Positions 1 to 10,268 of a stretch of 64,000 nucleotides of DNA are shown here, in pieces. Both the position numbers and the translations under genes were made by a program. The stretch spans positions 2,232,001 to 2,296,000 of the forward strand of contig WIUZ02000005.1 in assembly GCA_015956445.1 (NCBI GenBank), in the 5' to 3' direction. Source of the DNA: Thelephora terrestris. Its lineage: Eukaryota > Basidiomycota > Agaricomycetes > Thelephorales > Thelephoraceae. Below the pieces are notes generated by a model. The model searched no databases. It was given only the letters and a program-made list of their open reading frames with translations, and was not told the origin of the DNA. Within the stretch, counting starts at the first letter, position 1, and the number at the start of each line of letters is the position of its first letter.

Positions 1-1659
1 CGGAACCACTGGCCTCTTTAATGGAACCGCCCTTCCGAACTGCCAATTCATGGCGGCCGACATCATGTCATGTCAAGCCAGCGGGAAACTAATCACACTC
101 TCGCTGGGAGGAGCCACGGGATCCGCAAGTTTCACCTCTGATTCAGATGCGACTACTTTTGTGAGCCATCGCTACGGAGGCGCCTTGTTTTCCCTAACCT
201 GACATTGGTCCCTTAGGCCAACACCTTATGGGATCTGTTCTTTGAAGGTAATTCTTCTACCAGGCCATTTGGCACCGCCGTTTTGGATGGGTAGGCCGAT
301 CTTATCCCCGGACTATGTCCTTTCGTTGACCCACCGCCAGCGTTGACTTGGATATCGAGGGCGGTTCCACCTCGTGAGCAGTTTTCGAGTCCCTCGACGT
401 TAACAACGACTCGACCGCACGTTCAGCTATTACCAAACCTTCCTCGATACGCTTCAAACGCATTTCAAAAGCGGAAGCAAGAGGTACGCGGAAATTTTGA
501 TCGCGGTTTCTGCATGCTTCTGAGCCGGAAAATAGGTACTACACCACGGCCGCACCACAGTGTCCTTTCCCGGACGCATATCTGGGGAATGTCATCAACT
601 CTTCACCGTTCGACGCTGTCTACGTCCAGTTCTGTTCGCCGTCACATATCTTACCATCAGTGAAAACGGCTAACCCGTGACGATAGATAACAATTTCTGT
701 GGGGTCACCAAGTTCAACAATTCCAATGCTTGGAATTTTGGTCAGTGGGATAACTGGGCCAAAACGCAATCCCCAAACCCGAACGTGAAAGTCTACATCG
801 GCGCCCCGGGTGGCCCCATGGCCGCTAACCAGGGCTCCTACGTTGACGTCAATACGTTGGGAAACATTGCCATTCAAACCCGTCAGAATTATTCGTCATT
901 CGGCGGCATCATGCTTTGGGATGTCTCTCAGGCTTATGGTGAGCGAGGTTTACTTAGCTTGTGATTGTTGCACTTCTCATTCGCTTCGCCTTGAAAGCCA
1001 ATAATCGCTATGATCTTGCTATCAAGAACCTGATCACTGGTGGATCACCCCCCGCTACTACTACGCCCCTCTCAACCACCACCACGCGTCTGTCGACCAC
1101 CACGAAGCAATCTTCCTCCGCTTCTACGAAGCCACGTTCAACCAGTACCACAAAGCCACTTTCCACCGCCATCCCGTCTCCATCAAACACCACGAGGACC
1201 TCGTCGAGCACCAGGAAGTCATCCTCCACTACCATCAGTCCAGTTCCAACCCCCGTGCCGACCGTCAGTTGTGTCGGGGTCAGCGCTTGGGTTACCGACA
1301 TTCCTGTGCGTGTCCATGTTTTTGATGGTTTCAGATAGAACTGATTCCCGTTGATAAATAGTATGTCGGGGGCAATCAGGTCGTGTACAAGTGAGTAGAC
1401 TCCGCCTGCCTCTGATGGGGCAGTCGCTGATGTCGGGTGTCAGTGGCCATCTATGGACAGCTAAATGGTGGTCGTACGATTCAGTTCCAGGAGGTAATTT
1501 CGGAGTAACCTAGTTCATAGGACTGTTGCTGAGCGCTGAGCACTGATCTACTCAATAGGATCTGCCGGGGACTGGACAGACGATGGACCTTGTCCATCGG
1601 ATTCAGGATTTGCGGCTGCGCAGGGACAGACTCGGTACTGTTTCCTCAGTCTACGGTGA
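1..1659 (+). CDS. GH18 class III-type chitinase with C-terminal chitin-binding module (5' end outside window)
   Basis: Secreted-type endochitinase, 5'-truncated by the window edge. The reading frame enters at base 2. The GH18 strand motif SLGGATGS lies at about 108-135. The catalytic signature [10 protein letters not shown] (DxxDxDxE) is split by an intron, with the acid/base Glu codon at 357-359. Later blocks are [23 protein letters not shown] and [13 protein letters not shown] Ser/Thr/Pro-rich linker (about 1045-1260) follows, then a CBM5/12-like module ([18 protein letters not shown], then DWTDDGPC). Introns inferred from GT..AG and frame continuity: 161-216, 291-340, 374-426, 484-535, 634-686, 939-997, 1306-1361, 1391-1443 and 1494-1558. 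The stop is TGA at 1657-1659. All conserved blocks join without a break, so the gene looks functional. Expected substrate is chitin, in wall remodelling or attack on other fungi; which one cannot be told from sequence. Confidence 0.9.
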
Positions 1660-1812
1660 TCCGTCCCTCGGGAAGGCCTCAAACGTGGCGCCACCACGTT
1701 TGATGTATCGACCGGCAAGGCAAGGAACACGAAACATCGGAGGGACATTGGTGTATGAGTGTGTCAGTTGTTGGGATCAGAGTGTACTGTCGGGTGGCAC
1801 AGCAACCTGTTA

Positions 1813-2083
1813 CGGCGAGTTGCAAAACGATAGACGTGTTTTTGAAAAAACAGGACGGTTTTCTTTTGTTTGTACCGTGACATATAAACAAAGATGTTTG
1901 AATTCAAAATTGGACGGAGATCAAACCCGGGTGTCTACCGACGGTGCCGTGAGACGGCAAACCGCGGAGAGCATTCAGTTGAGTGGCCCTTGGGCTCAAA
2001 AACATTTGTTATGTGTCACAATGTAAACAAAAAAAAATCGTCCTGTTTTCCTAAAAACACGTCTATCGTTTTGCAACTCGCTG
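1813..2083. mobile_element. MITE with long terminal inverted repeats and TA target duplication
   Basis: A 271-bp non-coding element. The left arm (1813-1899) and right arm (about 1995-2083) are near-perfect inverted repeats of roughly 85 bp, both sharing GAGTTGCAAAACGATAGACG near the tip. TA dinucleotides at 1811-1812 and 2084-2085 flank it, as expected for a Tc1/mariner-type target duplication. It encodes nothing, so it would need a transposase from elsewhere. It lies between the chitinase stop and the next gene. Open frames over it are arm artefacts that mirror each other. Confidence 0.8.
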
Positions 2084-2246
2084 TACTCGATTGGTCGGCG
2101 CAGGCCGCTGAAGATCATCATGATGGTTGCTAAAAATATCTATACGAGTATTTAAGCTGGGGAGAGTGGGAAGCTGGTTCTTTGCGGATTACCGGTTAAC
2201 CGTCACCACCCTCCCTCTACGCTCTTTCGTTTTCATAGTTGTGGTC

Positions 2247-3297
2247 ATGTTTTTCCCCGATATTCAAGATAACGTTCTGCCAGAGAATTACGCCAAAGCG
2301 TTGCTGATCAACTCTTTCGGATTGGCGGTCGCCTTCGCGTCCATTTATGTTCTGCTCCTGGGAGTTTTCGTGTTTAAAGCCATAAGGAACCCAACCTATG
2401 TGCTCTGGGTTACTGCATTCTTCTGTCAAGGTTTGTTTGGATCGCTCGAACCGGCCTCTGTCATTGGGATTGATGGAGTTCGATCACCCAGTGCGCATTG
2501 TGTCGTTCGCGATGCGGGCGGCGTTGGCCAAAAGCGAATCTGCTGGCGAGAACTTCCACCTAGTCTTGGCGCAGCAAATCATCTACGGCGTCGGTTTCTT
2601 TGGCATCCTCTATTCCGCGTACATCATGGTCCTCGATCGGTACGATCAGCTCCTCGCGTCCATGTTTCACGACGCTGATAGTTTGCAGGCAAATTATCAA
2701 GAGGACCGTTGGTAGCTCGCCTCTCTCGCGGATCACAGAGAACCGACACATCATCCGACTCGCGTTGGTCGCCGCTGTTTCGCTCAGCATCACCGGTTCT
2801 ATACAAGCAAACACCGGCTCGCAGCAGAGCACCGTCAACACCGGCAAGCATCTGAAGACGATTTCGATCGTGATTTTCTTGGTGGTCACTGGTCTGCTTG
2901 TCCTCCAAACGGTGTTCGCGAACCTCGCGGAGGCTAGAAGGAGTTCAAGTAAGTGGATACCGGGTTTAAGCGGCTCGAACCTGATACTGATGGGATATTA
3001 GGCGAGAAGGAACACAGTTCACTGGCGCCACATGGGCTCCACATTCTGCTTGTTGCCGGACTGTTATTTGTTGTGCGAGAGGCCTTCTTGTTGGTCACGA
3101 ACAACAAGATCACGCAGTACGAAGAGCATTATTTCTATCCGTTAGCCGCCGGCACGGAGTTGGCTGCAGTTCTCCTGTTCCTTACCCCAGGTCTTATCCC
3201 TCTCAAGCGTGAGCTCGCCGAAGCAAGCAGGGAAGGTTCTCACGTGAGCTTTATCCCTCCTGGCTTCGCGCGCCCATCTGCTGACCAGCCGTTGTAG
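2247..3297 (+). CDS. Fungal multi-pass membrane protein of unknown function (RTA1/DUF7702-like architecture)
   Basis: Four exons (2247-2430, 2492-2639, 2689-2948, 3002-3297) give about 295 residues in consistent phase. There are roughly seven hydrophobic segments: around LLINSFGLAVAFASIYVLLL, YVLWVTAFFC, the QIIYGVGFFGILYSAYIMVL stretch, IIRLALVAAVSL, ISIVIFLVVTGLLVLQ, HGLHILLVAGLLFVV, and a final block with YPLAAGTELAAVLLFLTPGL. The closing block resembles the fungal DUF7702-type membrane proteins; this is a resemblance from memory, not a search. An in-frame ATG also exists at 2127, but it sits just past the MITE and would add an atypical N-terminus, so 2247 is preferred. If a further intron is used from the GTGAGC at 3244, the protein stops at 3298-3300 with a shorter tail. 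Function unknown. Confidence 0.7.
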
Positions 3298-3300
3298 TGA

Positions 3301-3820
3301 ACAGGAAATATGAATTTAACGTTATTCGGGGCTTCTGGTCAAGCTCACCACAACGACGCGTAGATAGTTTCACGATTATGTATCCACACCAGATCAATTA
3401 TAAGGGTGTCTCCGGAATGAGAGTGAACGGGGTAACAAACTTTGACCAGTTGCATGAACGAAGTAGGACGCTGCAGTGGACACCGAAGCACCTGAGCGCT
3501 GAACGTGAACTTTTGAACGCCGGGGCAGAAACGACCCTGCAGGTTTAACCAGATGGGTAACAATAATTCTCTTGTTACCAGCCGCGCACCCCTTGCTTGT
3601 TCCTCTGCTCGCCGCGCACCTTCCGCTGAGAAATGTAAATCCAAAGTTCAACGTCCGAGTTTTGCTCCAGGTTCAATTGAGCGGCGCGGATCGAGGTGAT
3701 CGTGGGAAACCTTGCCCCCACCTTGCTTCCGGAATCCCAGCAACCCATCTCGACCCCCCCACCATCCACACTTTCCCTGCACCATCCTCACACACGAACA
3801 AAGGTCCATAGTCTCCAAGA
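3301..3820. other. Intergenic spacer, no supported gene
   Basis: Short open frames on both strands lack family features or splice logic. The last 100 bases, just before the SERINC start, are C-rich with ACCCCCCCACC and CACACTTTCCC tracts, typical of a fungal core promoter. Confidence 0.6.
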
Positions 3821-5651
3821 ATGGGACTTCTTCTGTCTTTGCCCCTAGCGGGCGTATTTGGAACTATCGGCTCGTCAGCCCTAGCTGGCCTCGCATTCTG
3901 CTGCACATCCACCGCAGGTACCTCGCGAGGGCGGCTCCACATCATTTCATGCACTGACTTGTTCGAACAGCTTCGATGTTCTGCAAGTCGTGTAATTGTA
4001 ATTCGTCTATCGCTACCCGCATTGGATTCGCAGTAAGTGCGCCCGAAGTCCCGAAGATCTAGCTGCCGAAGCTCACAACCCATTGTTGGTGATACACAGA
4101 TGATCTTCCTACTTAATTCGATGCTGGCGTGGCTTATGAAAACCCCCATGGCGATAAAGATGATTGAGAAGTGGAGCTACGACTACATCAAGATGGACTG
4201 TACGAATGACAAGTGCTATGGGGTATTGGCAGTACATCGCGTTTGCTTCGCCCTCGCCTTGTTCCACGCCATCCTCAGTACTTCTCTCATCGGCGTTCGG
4301 GACACCCGGGATAAGAGAGCCGCCATCCAGAATGGGTACGTACCGGTGTTCTCTTCATTCGAATTGTGCTCACGGCTCATCCAGGTGGTGGGGTCCTAAG
4401 GTCCTGTTGTGGATCATCCTTGTCGTGGTCACTTTCTTTATTCCCAACGGTTTCTTTATGTTCTGGGGAAATTATGTTTCCCTCATGGGAGCCACGATTT
4501 TCATCCTACTCGGCCTTGTCCTTCTCATCGACTTCGCGCACAGTTGGTCGGAGATGTGTCTCGAAAACTGGGAGGCGACGGGTTCGAACTTGTGGCAATG
4601 GATCATAATTGGTTCAACTGCCGGAATGTATGCCACCACCATCACCCTCACAGGTGTCCTCTACGGTTTCTTCGCTGGGTCGGGATGCACCCTAAACCGG
4701 TTCTTCATCACCTTCAACTTGATCTTATGCGTAATTATTACGGTTATGTGCATCCACCCTCTCGTTCAAGAGCACAACCCTCGATCTGGACTCGTCCAGG
4801 CCAGCATGGTCGCCGTCTACTGCACTTACCTGATTGTGTCTGCCGTTGGAAATCACGAGACCGACACGTGCAAGAACCCCATCCGGAAGGCTCAGGGCAC
4901 GAGAACCACAACGGTTGTTCTCGGAGCGATCTTCACATTCTTGGCCATCGCATATTCTACCAGCCGCGCTGCTACGCAAAGCAAGGCGCTCGTTGGATCG
5001 AAGAAGAAGGGGGATATCCATCTCGATGAGGAGCACAGGTCAGAGCTCGGAGTTGTCAACACACAACCCTCGAGGACGGAGACACCGAGGTATCAGGCTC
5101 TGCTCGCCGCAGTTGAAGCCGGGTAGGAATATGAAAACCCCCTATGTTCACCATTTGCTTACGCCCATCGTAGTGCACTTCCCGCGTCTGTTTTAGATGA
5201 AGAGGAGGAAGACGACGATGAAGAGATTGTTGGAGAAAGCCGAGATGACGAGAGATCCGGAACCAGATACAACGTTCGTCGACCAATAGCCCACGTCTTT
5301 CCTCCATCGCTAACTTTCACAAAGTACTCTTGGTTCCACGTTATCTTCGTTCTTGGTGCGATGTATGTTGCGATGTTACTGACTGACTGGTGTGTATCTT
5401 GATCGTATCGGAAGACCCTCTCTGATGTCGCTGGATTAGGAATGTCGTCAAGGAGGTCAAGGGCAATCCCGACGAGGATGTGTACATCGGAAGGTCGGAG
5501 GTTGCCATGTGGATGCGTGTTGTATCTAGCTGGGTGTGTATGTTATTGTACATGTGGAGTTTGATGGCTCCAGTGTTGTTCCCTGACCGGTAAGTACTGG
5601 AACAGTCCACGAACGTTTACCGCTCTGACTTTCCTGTCTCCTAGATTTTGA
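3821..5651 (+). CDS. SERINC / TMS1 (TDE1-like) membrane protein
   Basis: Seven exons (3821-3917, 3971-4032, 4100-4335, 4385-5122, 5174-5389, 5440-5589, 5645-5651) join in perfect phase to 501 residues, the usual SERINC length. Diagnostic features: N-terminal FCCTST followed by a CKSCNCNSSIATRIGFA-type cysteine block, WSYDYIKMDC, the RDKRAAIQNG loop before WWGPK, a FIPNGFFMFWGNY helix, and GNHETDTCKNP near the middle. About ten transmembrane helices are expected. An acidic loop (DEEEEDDDEE) lies in exon 5 before the last two helices, and the C-terminus is short (LFPDRF). SERINC proteins are endomembrane or plasma-membrane lipid-associated proteins linked to serine-lipid metabolism; the exact role in fungi is unsettled. 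The terminal exon adds only the last two residues and the stop. Confidence 0.92.
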
Positions 5652-5750
5652 TCATCCCCCTGTATAACATATTTCCTTGCTACCTATATTCCGCCTGGCA
5701 CCCTTAATTCATTATTTAACTGGATCGCTGTGAACTAGTGAAGATCTGAA

Positions 5751-8543
5751 CTAGGCCCATCCTCGCATCTTTGCAACAGCTGAGAATATGTGATCTCCAG
5801 ATGAAACCTCCTTGTCCTTCATCTGCCCCTTCCCATCTTCGTCGCTGAGATCCGACAGATCCCTCCACTTTTCCAAATCAACTGATCGTACGTTCAACGC
5901 TTGGACGACATTTGAAAGGTATCCCAGGTCCGAGGACAATTGAGCAGCACCGGTGGGAGTTAGAGTCTTGATCTTTGGCAATACAGAGCCAGTCAAGTGC
6001 TCCAGAAGCGAGAGCGCAAGTGACGACAACCAAGCTGCCGAAACAGCTTCCGGTGACAGAACCGCGGGCGCGGTGTGCGCTTGGGCAGTTAGTGTCGCTG
6101 GAGGTGTTTTCAGGGCGATCGAAGAGGAGCGACGCGGGTGGTGGATGCCAGGAGTTGATGGCGCTGAGGGAGAATGGGAATGTCCCTCGAAATGTGACTG
6201 CTCGGTGATAGACTTCAGCAGCTCCTCGTCGACAAACGGTAGGGTTTCAATTGAAAACGCAAGAGCGTCGTCATCCGCGTAAACTTCGAACAACCGAGGG
6301 AGGTTGAGGAGCCCTTCCGCGATCCGCTGAACAGTGTCGCTCGGTGAGATTGAAAATATGGGAACTTGTATCTCCGTCAGTGCTCCGCTTCCACCTGGGA
6401 GCTTGCTGGGGGCTGGTTTGGAGGACGACCATACTGGGAGCGTGGCGTATGAAGCGAGGTGTTTGTGCAGCGGAGAGAGTATTGTATTCTGGAGCGATAC
6501 TTGACAAGATCTCGCGAGGTCTGATATTGCCCCGTGTGTACCTGTCAGGACATTAGGGGATTGGGAGGGTATGGTGTGTGGGACGCGAGGGCTGGGCGCG
6601 CCTCCAAGAAGCTGCTGCTGAGAGTCCAACTCGACGAGCTTCAATAGGTTTTGGAGTTCCATCGAATTGAGGGTCGACTGAATGAGGATCTGCAACGCTC
6701 CCCTCGGCGTACCCGATAGCGACTTTGCGGGCGAGAAGGCATCGCTTTGAGCCGCCCGGATGTTCTCCGAGACTTGAATCAACGCCCCGCGCATCTTGTT
6801 CTCGAAGGCACCCAGCCGATCGTTGAATCCGTGTGCGGCACCCAGGAAGCGGAGGTACATCTGGATCCTTGACCAATCCTGCGTCGTGTAGTCCATATCC
6901 GACAAGTCATCCCCTGCGCCCAACGTCGATGTGTCCACAGACAATAGTCGATTATCGTTGGATATATGCTCGTTAGTTGATTGAAGTATCGAAGCGAAGA
7001 CTGAATCCAGAGCTTGGACGAGCCCTGCGAATCCGTATCCGTGCGTGAATGTCATACACCTCGAGAGACTTTGGTCCGCGAGACTGAATGCGTCGACCGA
7101 TCGTTCCCTCAACCACCTTGAACCGTCCTTTGGTCTCCCAGGGGCCGCGTTCTCCGTGGTGGTGACCTGTTCCAACCTCTCCACGAGAAGTTTGTGCTCG
7201 AGCGACCCGTAGTCCACCTGGTAGTCTAGGAAAGGTTCGAACAGTTCTTGTTGCCACTCCTGGTCACCTAACGCGAAGTAACTGTTCGGTGGGTGGTTAA
7301 TCGATATCGAAGCCCTCGACATTCTCCTGGATATCGATAGTCGGGAGCGTCGGCGGGAGAGTTTTGGCGCGGTATCGGAGATAACGCTATCCTCAGAGTT
7401 GGCGTGCAGGAAGTGAGGGGAGGCGGTATATATGACTTTCTCCATGATGTTGTCGGTCGAGTTTGCGAACTCGATAGCGGCGGTGTAACTGGAGATGATC
7501 TCATTTAAAGCGTACGGACCATGGGTGCTCGCAACAGAGGAGAGGCGCTGTGAGAAGGTAGGTTGGAGGGAGGACAGTGCCGAGGAGATTAAGGAAGAGA
7601 AGGTCGCGGGGGGATTGGGGAAGATCGAGGGAATCGAAGATCGCTCAGTCTCTAGAAGGGCTAATAGAGACGCGAAGAAGGATGGGAGATAGGCTGCGAA
7701 TGTATGGAGGGATGCGCCGTCCTGGATCGCTTCTTCATCCGCGTCCCGGAGTCGAGCTTTCTGCCAAGCCGTCACGAGGGGTCCTCTTCGGGAACCATAA
7801 TAGTAATTTCGGAACTCTGCCTCACGCTCGATATTTCTGAAAATCGAGAAATAGTTCTTGCACGCCGCTATATCTTGGCTGTTTATCGCCGCAACCAAAG
7901 CTGAGCTGAGCGAAGCTTCCAGCTGATTTTGCAAGCTGACCATCAGCGATCGACGAGACTCGTATTCGGGTGTATTCTGGAAGACAACCATGCTCTTTGC
8001 GGCCTCTGAAAGAGTCTCGGCAGCTTTTTCGTAGCTCTGTTCCGATAGCAATGACGAGACCTCCGATTCTAGAGAGCTCCAACTTTCGGCCTCCCGCAGG
8101 ACATCTCTAGCAGCTTCCATCCCTCGCTTGACATTGTCTAGATAATGAAGTCGTTCCAGAGCGGCGTTGGTCTCCGATGACTCGGCGGAGGTGGATGCAT
8201 GTTGTAACCTCCGGAGAGAGGTTTGGAGGGATATGGCGTTCTCCTTCATGAAATGTAGATCATATGCGAGTCGTGGTGCACCTCGAGAGATGTCGTCGAT
8301 GATTCGTTCGAGGTGCGAAGAAGTCTCCTCGGCCACAATCTCCACGGAAGAAAGGATGCTGGAGACCCGACGGTCGAGAGTGGTGAGATCGATCGGTGCG
8401 GTGGACGTTCCGTCCGCTCCAAACCCAGCCGTGTCTTCGTCTAGGATGGAGTTGAGCCAGGAAACGACTTCCGGCGCATCCTCCACAGATTTTGCCAGTG
8501 AATGCAGGTCAGCGGTGTCTGAAAGAAGACTGTTGCTGCCCAT
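5751..8543 (-). CDS. COG7: Conserved oligomeric Golgi complex subunit 7 (COG7)
   Basis: A single uninterrupted 930-codon frame. The N-terminus (WLNSILDED, then a long heptad-rich region including SSHLERIIDDISRGAPRLAYDL and LERLHYLDNVKRGMEAARDVL) matches the coiled-coil N-terminus of COG7. The middle carries the conserved block around KNYFSIFRNIEREAEFRNYYYGSR. COG7 belongs to lobe B of the Golgi tethering complex that recycles glycosylation enzymes. Low-complexity Ser/Pro stretches near the C-terminus (SHSPSAPSTPG and following) look like lineage-specific insertions. It converges with the SERINC gene (100 bp between stops) and is divergent from the small gene starting at 8794. It is the only large gene here with no intron. 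Confidence 0.88.
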   Translation of the reverse strand: MGSNSLLSDTADLHSLAKSVEDAPEVVSWLNSILDEDTAGFGADGTSTAPIDLTTLDRRVSSILSSVEIVAEETSSHLERIIDDISRGAPRLAYDLHFMKENAISLQTSLRRLQHASTSAESSETNAALERLHYLDNVKRGMEAARDVLREAESWSSLESEVSSLLSEQSYEKAAETLSEAAKSMVVFQNTPEYESRRSLMVSLQNQLEASLSSALVAAINSQDIAACKNYFSIFRNIEREAEFRNYYYGSRRGPLVTAWQKARLRDADEEAIQDGASLHTFAAYLPSFFASLLALLETERSSIPSIFPNPPATFSSLISSALSSLQPTFSQRLSSVASTHGPYALNEIISSYTAAIEFANSTDNIMEKVIYTASPHFLHANSEDSVISDTAPKLSRRRSRLSISRRMSRASISINHPPNSYFALGDQEWQQELFEPFLDYQVDYGSLEHKLLVERLEQVTTTENAAPGRPKDGSRWLRERSVDAFSLADQSLSRCMTFTHGYGFAGLVQALDSVFASILQSTNEHISNDNRLLSVDTSTLGAGDDLSDMDYTTQDWSRIQMYLRFLGAAHGFNDRLGAFENKMRGALIQVSENIRAAQSDAFSPAKSLSGTPRGALQILIQSTLNSMELQNLLKLVELDSQQQLLGGAPSPRVPHTIPSQSPNVLTGTHGAISDLARSCQVSLQNTILSPLHKHLASYATLPVWSSSKPAPSKLPGGSGALTEIQVPIFSISPSDTVQRIAEGLLNLPRLFEVYADDDALAFSIETLPFVDEELLKSITEQSHFEGHSHSPSAPSTPGIHHPRRSSSIALKTPPATLTAQAHTAPAVLSPEAVSAAWLSSLALSLLEHLTGSVLPKIKTLTPTGAAQLSSDLGYLSNVVQALNVRSVDLEKWRDLSDLSDEDGKGQMKDKEVSSGDHIFSAVAKMRGWA

Positions 8544-8793
8544 CTAAGGGAAGATTGAGGACAAGACCCGGCGTTAGGGACCGACAACGCACCCTCTCCA
8601 CTAAGATTCGACACGCTGAACCCTTAGGTTATTTTTCCTGTATCTACGATCTGATGTTTCCCGTAAGTCATCGTGCAAGAGAGAAAGAGGTTAAGGCAGG
8701 TCACCGTTGCGGTCGCGCGAAAGGTCACGTTTCCCATGATCGTCGTCGAGACGCGTCTCGGGGATTCACCATCCTTCTCCAGCCTGCCTCATC

Positions 8794-9131
8794 ATGCCAC
8801 CAGCCACTCGCGACAAACTCGCAAAATCACGCGCATCAACAGCCAGGGAGAAGACCCCACCATCACCGGTTAACAGCGATGATGGGTAATCTACCATAAC
8901 CTCGGATTGTGGGTTGTACGAGGATTGACATTCTTCCAGAATATTTGCAGCGGCAATGCAACAGCTTCTGAGTACGTTTCCCTGATGAGCGAGCATGCTT
9001 GTTCAATGCTGATTGATTTTATAGTCAAGCATGAACAAAAGAAAAAGGACAAATCCACCAGACTTTTGAAGGAACTAGAGTCTGAGACGCGGGATGCGGT
9101 CAATCTGCTCTTTCACGAGCCCACACTTTAG
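8794..9131 (+). CDS. Small charged/coiled-coil protein, unrecognised
   Basis: Three exons (8794-8885, 8940-8971, 9025-9131) in consistent phase encode about 76 residues. They start MPPATRDKLAKS and end in a Lys/Glu-rich helix (KHEQKKKDKSTRLLKELESE). Splice sites are good (GTAATC..CAG, GTACGT..TAG). A second open, helix-like segment at about 9150-9433 (around NEDKIRKLYEELEQETRRL) has the same style and may be a further exon if the third exon is spliced before its stop; the boundaries could not be fixed. Divergent from COG7 with 250 bp between starts. No family recognised. Confidence 0.45.
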
Positions 9132-9433
9132 GCTGATGACCAGGTTGTAGACCCAGGAGAAAGTTCTCGAGGTTCAGGGACTCTGGGACGAAGTGTTGTT
9201 CTTTTCCTCCATTGCCACCGAACGCGGGACCGATATTTTACAGGGACGATCTTTTCCAACGGTTTGCACTGGACTATGCCGCAAACGAAGATAAGATCCG
9301 GAAACTATACGAAGAACTGGAGCAGGAAACACGGCGACTTCATGTCCTTCTTTCCCTTCTCTTTCCTCCTCTAGCTGATCCTGGCCCTCCTTTGCTGGCG
9401 CGCAGACACATATGGAAGAAAAGTTGGCAATGA

Positions 9434-10268
9434 CAATCAAGCGCGACAAGTGGCGCGAAAAGAATCACATCAAAGGTCTAACCCTCACAAGAAAATCTTG
9501 TGAAGGTGGCTTTCCTCGTTTCCGAGCTTTTCTGGGGCAGTTCTGGTCTAATTCTACGCTTTCATAAGATTTCCGACTCCTGGTTCAAGAGTACGAAGAC
9601 CTTGCCGACTAATCTCATCCTATGCTCGTCCTTGCCATCCGGAACGAGGTTTGATCTGCAGTGCTAGCTAGGAGTGCCCCCTGCTGCTTTCCACCGGAAT
9701 CTTGTCTCGTGATTACACTATGTGGCATTGTACGGAATCAGCACCATTTGATGTTGAATGGAAGCTTCTCCTTATCTGATTGACGATGGCTTTGACACAT
9801 AACTCGCAAGGGCCCGCATGATGGTCAATGTCTCTGGCGTCACCACGTGGGGTAGTTGAGCGCCTCAAGCACCCTGACCAGCGACTACCAGCGACAAATT
9901 TATCAACACTACTGCCAGATATATTGGCTTATCTTATCGATGCAATCCCTTCGACCCGCTTCACCCCCGCACAATGCAGCGTCTCTGTGCTCCATAGATG
10001 GTTTCTCAATGGCTAGTCAGGGGGACCGTCTCCTGCAATACATCACCACTGCAACACCACCGCGGAGTCTCACTGACCCAAAGTACCATCTCAGGCTCCC
10101 ACTTGTGGATAACGCCGTGGGTGCCCTATATGCCAATGGAGAGGTCGGCAAGGTCGACTATTACCAAACTTAACACTCTGTTCAAACCTACTGGGTTGCT
10201 CACCGCGATATAAAGACCAAAGGGAGTTCCTGGGGTGATCAATATCCCACTACCCCTTCTCCAGCACC
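9434..10268. other. Spacer and upstream region of the first amine oxidase
   Basis: No supported coding frame. The distal part (about 10060-10260) contains ACTTGTGGATAACGCCGTG at about 10099, which recurs in related form near 14175 and 15765, and a TATA-like element at 10208-10215. Confidence 0.5.
10208..10215 (+). promoter_or_regulatory. TATA-like element upstream of amine oxidase 1
   Basis: ATATAAAG lies about 55-60 bases before the ATG at 10269. The paralogue has TATAAG at the matching distance (15912-15917), supporting a conserved core promoter. Confidence 0.45.

Noticed and set aside
290-663. Apparent in-frame stop after GGSTS in the chitinase, suggesting a pseudogene
   Set aside because: A 53-nt intron (374-426) removes it and restores [13 protein letters not shown], so the gene is intact.
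1679-2133. Two similar frames on opposite strands sharing FKNTSIVLQLAV-like sequence
   Set aside because: They are the two arms of the MITE read as mirror images, not homologous genes.
7495-8547. Plus-strand frames opposite COG7
   Set aside because: Antisense shadows of a long, well-conserved coding sequence on the minus strand.
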